Source: Opitutaceae bacterium TAV5
GTDB lineage: Bacteria; Verrucomicrobiota; Verrucomicrobiia; Opitutales; Opitutaceae
Length of the DNA stretch: 64,000 nucleotides
Assembly: GCA_000242935.3 (NCBI GenBank)
Contig: CP007053.1
Location: forward strand, 3,147,001 to 3,211,000
Reading direction: 5' to 3'
Shown: in pieces, positions 59,701 to 64,000 of the stretch
How the letters are laid out: the number at the start of each line of letters is the position of its first letter
How positions within the stretch are numbered: the stretch's first letter is position 1
Position numbers and translations under genes: made by a program
Notes under the pieces: generated by a model
The model's input: the letters and a program-made list of their open reading frames with translations, nothing else
Told to the model about the DNA's origin: nothing
Database searches by the model: none

Positions 59701-61100
59701 GGATGGTCGATATCCGCCGGGACATCCTGCAGGAATCGCACGACTGGGCGCTTTACGAACCGGCGGCGCTGGAGCGGGAGCAGGCACGGCTGGCGCGCGT
59801 GGCGCTGGGCGCGGACGGGATTTTCAATCCGATGCCGTGGTGGGACTACATGCGTCTTTGGAACGTCAACCGGGCGTTCACCGCCCGGGAAAAAGCGCAA
59901 TTTTACCTGGCTCGCACATCGGATGTATTGCGCGTTTACGAGACGGAGGATCCGGACACGATCGTCATGCCCCGGCTTTACGAGCATGCCCTGGCACTCT
60001 TCATGGGCGAGGAATACGAGGCGGCGGAGGCGGTGTTTCAGCGCCTGGTCGAGATCCGTGGCGACGGGAAATGGCGGGCGACGCCGTTTTACCAGACAAT
60101 AAGGGCCAATGTGAGTTTCCGGCGTGCGCAATGGCTGCGCATGCAATCCCGGATACCGGAAGCGATCGAGGAGGCGAGCCGTGGCATCGGGTTGTGCATC
60201 GACAACCGGCCATGGCTGATCGATTCCCGCTACGATTGGCGCTGGGGCAAAGACAGCCTTCTCGGTCACCTGCTGCGTTTGTTGCGCGAGTTGCGTTACG
60301 CCCCGGCCCGGGCGACACTGCCGGAACGAACCGGCGTGGTGACCATACCGACCCGCAACGGCGACAACCCGTGGCTGCACGTCTTTTATCGCGTGCCGCC
60401 TCCTCCGGAGCCGGGCGCGAGGGCCGGCGGCGGGGAAGCCGCGGCGCAGGAGCGAGGAGAATACGAGTATTCTAAAGATGGATACCGCGTGCTGGTCGTG
60501 GTTCCCGTATTCAACTCGGACGCGCTGGAAATACTGCGGCCCGGCGGCGCATGGCCGGCATTTGCCGACGTGCACGGGCTGGTGCTCGTCGTCCCGGAGT
60601 TTCACGGCAGCGCCACGACCAACCGTGCGGAAAGCCGGTTCACCCGCGCTCATTTTGTGCAAACGTGGTCGGGCGAGGCCCTGCTGGGCGCGTTCGGGGA
60701 AATTGGCCGGATCGTGCCGATTCGGAAGAACCGCCTGTTGCTGCACGGCGTGACGGGTGGCGGAGGATTCGCCACGCATTTCGCCGCGTGGCGTCCCGAC
60801 CTGGTGGAGGCGGTGTCGGTCAACAACGGCAACCGCTACATGCCCAGGTATGCGGAGCCGGGCTTGCGTCCGATGCGGGATTGGCGCGGTGTGAGGTTTT
60901 TTGTGAGCGCGGCGGAAGGGGATAATTTCGTGAGCGGTGATTTCGCTCCGCGCCACGCCACCGCGGTGGATTTTGTGACGCGGTTGCGCGGAGCGGGTGT
61001 TGATGTCGAGTGGCGTTCGTATCCGAATGCTCCCCACCTGCCGACGCTGGAAATGGAAGAGGCCGCCCGGGCTTTTCTGGCAAGACAACTGCGACCATGA
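56733..61100 (+). CDS. Giant exported paralogue: CsgG-like, TPR and pseudo-hydrolase domains
   Basis: A 1455-residue protein, clearly paralogous to the one at 47459. Signal peptide (CFVPLLLLWFSCAAAPGVPA), CsgG-like units (RVAVSVSAPEEQAATW with IVERAELARIWQER; RRIAVVEIEPAR with GVTVLDRALTQEV), then FYRGLALYDAGRFIEATSEF and WETRCYDALGMAPLAASMRR, matching the TPR unit of the other. The C-terminal alpha/beta-hydrolase domain has the elbow LHGVTGGGGF, with Thr1341 in place of Ser, while the His segment (NAPHLPTLEMEE) is kept. The ATG at 56733 is inside an ATGA overlap with the L7/L12-like gene; a later Met at 56766 would also keep the signal. Its stop overlaps the next hydrolase gene by 4 bp. Confidence 0.75.
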   Translation: MTRNPPIPSSDMLSRCFVPLLLLWFSCAAAPGVPAAAPRVAVSVSAPEEQAATWQALLTAELSAPPSTPATPSPAPAETATWQIVERAELARIWQERARDTDLAALGSVAVYLHFRQVQPDRWILDTVDAAGGRSLGSVAVEGVAGPEDAGKLADKARALLSTAIGRLVAEASRETRGRRIAVVEIEPARTPSPESGASSSSVTPEKRSAEEDDATRLFMLASRLRAALAENGVTVLDRALTQEVVIERREAERGLRDAAPSSAFLGVDCWLEIGPAVVPEQARVALRAGPGPCVETRLVRARDGTCIGARIIVCPDARLVDAIQAWLLPLLRDDAAGAEPPPEPYLPTVEVEALEPFYRGLALYDAGRFIEATSEFTRAWLLNGRFLEAREWETRCYDALGMAPLAASMRRHMEFALVENIPAASAHTHSTGGIMFAGVGRVARDEGAGRGVGGDARGKRLADALAVRLSAAAASALSSRPELDIRLPDRLRRLRQEYDWMSGIGKRSGDGWEQAPGLFCRTSLSGRIDKIPDDGGLVVSWILRDTISGGAIAGKTQTLAANWQPGDVVRFFEDWPGPGEIAARAGARPDAGIGDGERLPPSDSPERLAALQRSGSRSQEAILRLALAAPDHPAAGARKFEKGDSGSIENLAQFLDYGLRDWLISRLPEKHEKRRWLELARLFDHAGPHSPGEQYSGLVIPFGPALEEFIAASPPDGPGVLARYNRLLDRQALIPPGQLADECGALLADLRAAHPDSIVHHRWLLGMTESLQRMARIAGGDASVEAWVEWGPERPAARRARPAWQNSGEMYLIRENRRFSLLNYEGLTPEEKIAEARAFLAVNGKARGTVRLERSVLKQHPRSLAVALELGEELRQIENAKGLPILHPFDYDAWAEDMREVVAYVDETLLHWLARAGNESLVNALNWQATRFCSRLNERALSEVVTEAEFLRIRDRLAAGYAEACKRPGVKPRLPRADIVPWQTLTRARMVDIRRDILQESHDWALYEPAALEREQARLARVALGADGIFNPMPWWDYMRLWNVNRAFTAREKAQFYLARTSDVLRVYETEDPDTIVMPRLYEHALALFMGEEYEAAEAVFQRLVEIRGDGKWRATPFYQTIRANVSFRRAQWLRMQSRIPEAIEEASRGIGLCIDNRPWLIDSRYDWRWGKDSLLGHLLRLLRELRYAPARATLPERTGVVTIPTRNGDNPWLHVFYRVPPPPEPGARAGGGEAAAQERGEYEYSKDGYRVLVVVPVFNSDALEILRPGGAWPAFADVHGLVLVVPEFHGSATTNRAESRFTRAHFVQTWSGEALLGAFGEIGRIVPIRKNRLLLHGVTGGGGFATHFAAWRPDLVEAVSVNNGNRYMPRYAEPGLRPMRDWRGVRFFVSAAEGDNFVSGDFAPRHATAVDFVTRLRGAGVDVEWRSYPNAPHLPTLEMEEAARAFLARQLRP

Positions 61101-61873
61101 AACATCCTGCGAAAGTTTTTCCGTTCATATTCCTGGTTCTGGTATCCGTGACACCGGGATTTCCCGACTCCCGGATGATGCCGGTCCCGGGGACGACGTT
61201 AACGCTGGAATTCCCCGACCTGCCGCCGATGCACGACGGCCTGCCGGCGGCGTGCGAGGTGAACGTTCCCGGAAACCACGATCCGTCCGCCCCGGACCGG
61301 CCTTTGCCGTTGTTCGTATGGTTCGGCGGGGGCAAGGGATCGCACAAGGTGGACGGTGCGCGCGGATTGGTGGATTTTGACCGGTGGGCAGTGGTGGCCC
61401 TGCCGTATCCGGGCGGAGTGACGCCGCGTTCGCTGGCCAGGGATATGGAGATCGACGGCCACTGGCGTTACGCGCGGCGGATGCTGGCTCGGGTGCGCGA
61501 GTTGCTGCCGGGCGTTGAGCATGGGCAGCGCGTTGTTGCAGGCACGAGCAGCGGCGCCCACATGATCGGTTGCGGACTGGACCGCGTGTGGCTGGATTTT
61601 GTGAACGGCTTCGATGCCTTCATTCTGCACGAGGGCGGTGCGTCGCCACTGGATGTGTATCGTGGAGCGCGAGACAAACGCCTGCTGGTGGTCTGGGGCG
61701 AGAAGTCCACGGCGCTCGACTGGCAGCTGTCGTTCAACCGGAAAATCCGCCGCTCCGGCGCGCAGATCGCCTTCGAATCCGTCCCCGGCGCCGGTCACGG
61801 GTTGACCGATGCGGGGCGTGAGAAAATCCGCGAGTGGATCAATGGCATGACGCCGTCGGCATTGGGAAAATGA
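61097..61873 (+). CDS. Exported alpha/beta-hydrolase with intact Ser nucleophile
   Basis: A 258-residue protein with a signal peptide (VFPFIFLVLVSVTPGFPDS) and an esterase-like fold: PLFVWFGGGKGSHKVDG, the elbow VVAGTSSGAHMIG with Ser151, FDAFILHEGGAS, and a His in VPGAGHGLTD. It begins in an ATGA overlap with the giant gene. It is less similar to the hydrolase at 51652 than the giant proteins are to each other, but it holds the same position, so each pseudo-hydrolase protein is followed by one potentially active hydrolase. Confidence 0.78.
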   Translation: MKHPAKVFPFIFLVLVSVTPGFPDSRMMPVPGTTLTLEFPDLPPMHDGLPAACEVNVPGNHDPSAPDRPLPLFVWFGGGKGSHKVDGARGLVDFDRWAVVALPYPGGVTPRSLARDMEIDGHWRYARRMLARVRELLPGVEHGQRVVAGTSSGAHMIGCGLDRVWLDFVNGFDAFILHEGGASPLDVYRGARDKRLLVVWGEKSTALDWQLSFNRKIRRSGAQIAFESVPGAGHGLTDAGREKIREWINGMTPSALGK

Positions 61874-61931
61874 GCAACACCCTCCACCCCTTCGGCCATC
61901 CCTTCCTTCACAGACGCAACCAGCCTTGTCG

Positions 61932-63449
61932 ATGCCTCCTTCCTTGAAAAATCTCCCTTTCCGCTTCCTTGGCCGGCTTGTCTCCGCCTGTGTATGCCTT
62001 GCCATCACGTTTCCCCTGGCATCCGGGCAAACGGACGAAATTCCCGAACCATGGCGTTCGCTGCCGGACCGGCTGCGGGCGGCGGCGGAGACGTTTCCTC
62101 TGGCGCGCGTGTCGGCTGGCGAAGCATGGCCTGTTTTCGAAACCGTGATGCTGGGAAATAACGCGATTCGTTACGAGGATAGCGGGCGGTGCTTCGATGC
62201 GTTTCGTTTTCGGACGCCGCCCGCGCCGGAGAGTTCCGGCGACATGGTATGGGCGTTTACCGCGCCGCGCGCATGGCTCCACTGGTATATCCTGCCGCGA
62301 GAGGGAGAGATGGAAGAATTCCGCAGCTGGCACCATGCCGTTGCGCTCCATGAGGAGTTTCCCGCCGCCACACGGGAGAATCCCGTGATTCTGCAGCGGC
62401 TGGAGGGCGACCGCCTGAAGCCGGATACGGAATATATCCTGTGGTTCTCCGCCCGGGACAGGGATGCGCCCGGAGGGGAATTGCGTTTTGCGATCCATTT
62501 TGAGAAATCCGATGACCAGGATGATGGAAAGGTGAAGGAACCGGACGATCCCGATGCCATCATAAAAGCTCTGCGGCTGCAAAAGGCGGGCGCCAGGCGG
62601 CAGGCGCAGTATCTCGGATCGCGCGGTGCGCGGTTGCTGCTCGACACGAAACTGTTCGAGGCCGGTTATGGTGAACGACGTATCGACGATTTGCTGACAT
62701 CGCTGGAACGCACGCGGCGATTTCGTGGCGGGTTTTTCATGACGATGGAGTTTCATATCCCGCCATGCCGCAGCGAGCCGTTGCTGGCCGACATCGTGAA
62801 GGCTTATGGTGAACCGGATCTCATGCTGCGTCCCGAGGATTTTCCCAAACGGGAGGACAGTGACGACGGTGATGAAAAGGAGCCTCCGCGTGACGTGTAT
62901 TATTTCGACTACTTCGGCCTGGAGGTGAACCGGGCGGCGGGGCGCGTTGTGCGCGTGCGCTCGCAGGCGGTGGATCTTGCGCGGTGGCGGCAAAGCATCC
63001 CCGCTGCCGGGCTGGCGTGGAGCGAGTGTCCGGTGGTGCAGGCGGATTGCACGTTGTTTTATCGCGATGGCCGCGAACTCGCGCGCGTCGTCTCATGGGG
63101 GAAGCCGGACGCGCGCCGCATCGATGACGGCGGCCCATTGCCGAAGGGCGCCTATGCGAGCCCCGACGCGCCTCCGGGGTCGGGACTGGTGCATGAGGGC
63201 GAAGGCCGGTTTCGTTTCGAATACAACTATGCCGACGGCACGCCGCGCGTGCGGGCGAAGCTGGTGAAGTATCGGTGGCAGGGCGCTTACGAAGAATTTT
63301 TCCCGAACGGAAGTCCGAAGGCCCGGATGCCCTACAAGGACGGTGAGCTCGACGGCGAGGCGCGCATCTTCGACGAGTCGGGCAAGGTTGTGCGCTCTGT
63401 GATCTTCGAGGAGGGCAAGCGCGTTGATATGTCGGAAAACGCGCCATGA
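61932..63449 (+). CDS. Exported protein with C-terminal MORN-type repeats
   Basis: A 505-residue protein. Signal peptide (LVSACVCLAITFPLASGQ), about 400 residues without a recognised domain, and at the end a MORN_2/YwqK-like repeat tract: GAYEEFFPNGSPKARMPYKD, GELDGEARIFDESGKVVRSV. The Asp/Glu-rich segments (DDQDDGKVKEPDD, KREDSDDGDEKE) are flexible. ATG at 61932 is chosen over a TTG six bases earlier. It follows the second hydrolase gene by 58 bp on the same strand; relation to the system is by position only. Confidence 0.65.
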   Translation: MPPSLKNLPFRFLGRLVSACVCLAITFPLASGQTDEIPEPWRSLPDRLRAAAETFPLARVSAGEAWPVFETVMLGNNAIRYEDSGRCFDAFRFRTPPAPESSGDMVWAFTAPRAWLHWYILPREGEMEEFRSWHHAVALHEEFPAATRENPVILQRLEGDRLKPDTEYILWFSARDRDAPGGELRFAIHFEKSDDQDDGKVKEPDDPDAIIKALRLQKAGARRQAQYLGSRGARLLLDTKLFEAGYGERRIDDLLTSLERTRRFRGGFFMTMEFHIPPCRSEPLLADIVKAYGEPDLMLRPEDFPKREDSDDGDEKEPPRDVYYFDYFGLEVNRAAGRVVRVRSQAVDLARWRQSIPAAGLAWSECPVVQADCTLFYRDGRELARVVSWGKPDARRIDDGGPLPKGAYASPDAPPGSGLVHEGEGRFRFEYNYADGTPRVRAKLVKYRWQGAYEEFFPNGSPKARMPYKDGELDGEARIFDESGKVVRSVIFEEGKRVDMSENAP

Positions 63450-63465
63450 AAATACGAATACACTC

Positions 63466-63738
63466 GTGCATACCATAACTCCCACGCTTTTTATCTGGTT
63501 TCTCGTCCTGTCCTCGCCGGTCTTGCTGCCGCGGTGGTTGAACCCGGTGTTTGCCAGTCTTCCCGGCGGGTGGCAGGAGGTGCCGGAAGTAAAACTCGTC
63601 GATGCCGTCCGACGCGGACGGCGAAGGAGAGGCACGCCGCCTCATCGTCGCCGGAGTCAACGTCAACTTTCTGGATGCCCCTTGCCGAAGTCGCCAAATT
63701 CCTTGAGGCACCTGAACCCAAAACCTGATCCCCTCTGA
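63466..63738 (+). pseudogene. Frameshifted start of an ankyrin-repeat gene
   Basis: From a GTG at 63466 the frame gives a signal-like segment (PTLFIWFLVLSSPVLLP) and then VPEVKLVDAVRRG, the first helix of an ankyrin repeat. The frame then turns into a meaningless Arg-rich tail. In the next frame the ankyrin continues as EARRLIVAGVNVNFLDAP and then meets a stop, so a short indel near 63615 broke the gene and the later repeats are gone. The gene beginning at 63746 seems to be its relative, with the same exported, ankyrin-like beginning. Confidence 0.55.
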
Positions 63739-63745
63739 CCCAATC

Positions 63746-64000
63746 ATGCCAGACAGTAACATTTTCCTGTTTCACACTGTTCATCGTGCCGGCGTTGCTC
63801 ACCCGGGAAATTTCAACCAGTGGAGTTCCCGCGGCATTTTGATGGTCGCGTTTTCCCTGTGCGCGTTCACATCATCCCTGATATCGGCGTCGGAGAAACA
63901 GACGGGAAACGCTGGCGCGGCCGGACGGGTGACCGCAACATCTGCCGACGATTTTGTCCGCTTCATCGACGCCGCCCGCACGGGCGACGTGGCGGAGGTG
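63746..64000 (+). CDS. Exported ankyrin-repeat-like protein, truncated by window end
   Basis: Eighty-five codons to the end of the window with no stop. A hydrophobic signal segment (LMVAFSLCAFTSSLISASE) is followed by DDFVRFIDAARTGDVAEV, the usual first helix of an ankyrin repeat protein. ATG at 63746 is the first start; ATG at 63842, just before the hydrophobic segment, would give a shorter normal signal peptide. The rest of the protein cannot be judged. Confidence 0.55.
   Translation, partial: MPDSNIFLFHTVHRAGVAHPGNFNQWSSRGILMVAFSLCAFTSSLISASEKQTGNAGAAGRVTATSADDFVRFIDAARTGDVAEV

Noticed and set aside
58353-61088. A 911-codon minus-strand frame opposite the second giant gene
   Set aside because: Composition is Arg/His/Gln-rich without domains; the plus strand has a paralogue at 47459 and 4-bp overlaps with neighbours.

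Overview
The window looks like a chromosomal segment of a high-GC, polysaccharide-degrading member of the Verrucomicrobiota, most likely Opitutaceae. The support is indirect: two large exported proteins ending in VPEP-type PEP-CTERM sorting signals, two isolated type IV-like pseudopilins beside glycan-degrading enzymes, several exported lyases and glycosidases, LacI-type regulators and many GC-rich palindromic repeats. No rRNA, tRNA, CRISPR array, intact insertion sequence or phage gene was seen.

Region 1 (1-13.6 kb) mixes glycan enzymes with mobile small modules. It holds a clan-A glycoside hydrolase, a sialate O-acetylesterase, a collapsed esterase/hydrolase remnant, a Phd/RelE toxin-antitoxin pair, an exported pseudopilin-like protein, and an AbrB/VapC pair. 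The AbrB/VapC pair lies between two copies of a 54-bp direct repeat, one of which is the 3' end of a beta-propeller (BNR) gene. Then come RlmM, an MHS-family MFS transporter and a Gfo/Idh/MocA dehydrogenase.

Region 2 (13.6-24.1 kb) has a DEAD-box (DECD) helicase and a first carbohydrate locus: LacI regulator, PEP-CTERM protein, pseudopilin, heparinase-type lyase with two tandem binding domains, and an exported AGE-family epimerase. A VapBC pair follows at 24.3-24.9 kb.

Region 3 (25.1-37.5 kb) is a second locus built from similar parts: PEP-CTERM protein, LacI regulator, clan-A hydrolase, exported beta-sandwich protein, pseudopilin, GH37-like trehalase, and an ABC sugar importer whose binding protein and first permease are fused in one reading frame. 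The two promoters of this locus share a TTA-N2-CGCGTAA operator-like motif. The fused ABC gene carries palindromic repeat DNA translated in frame.

Region 4 (37.5-43.5 kb) contains a SYLF-domain protein, a sialic acid pair (N-acetylneuraminate lyase and sialidase-like protein) behind an ACTGGTAA-N7-TTACCAGT operator candidate, an Fpg/MutM-type glycosylase with a ruined zinc finger, an M24 aminopeptidase and a DUF192 lipoprotein.

Region 5 (43.5-64 kb) is the least familiar. An ECF sigma factor and a membrane-anchored probable anti-sigma factor are followed by about 19 kb of exported proteins on one strand. These include a CsgG-like protein and two giant paralogues (about 1400 residues) that combine CsgG-like domains, TPR-like helices and a C-terminal alpha/beta-hydrolase domain whose nucleophile serine is replaced. 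Each giant gene overlaps by 4 bp a small gene for an alpha/beta hydrolase that keeps the serine. A TPR/propeller protein, a membrane protein with an L7/L12-like N-terminal domain, a MORN-type protein, a broken ankyrin gene and the start of another ankyrin-type gene complete it. I infer a sigma-factor-controlled envelope system made of paired pseudo-hydrolase and hydrolase modules; its function is unknown.
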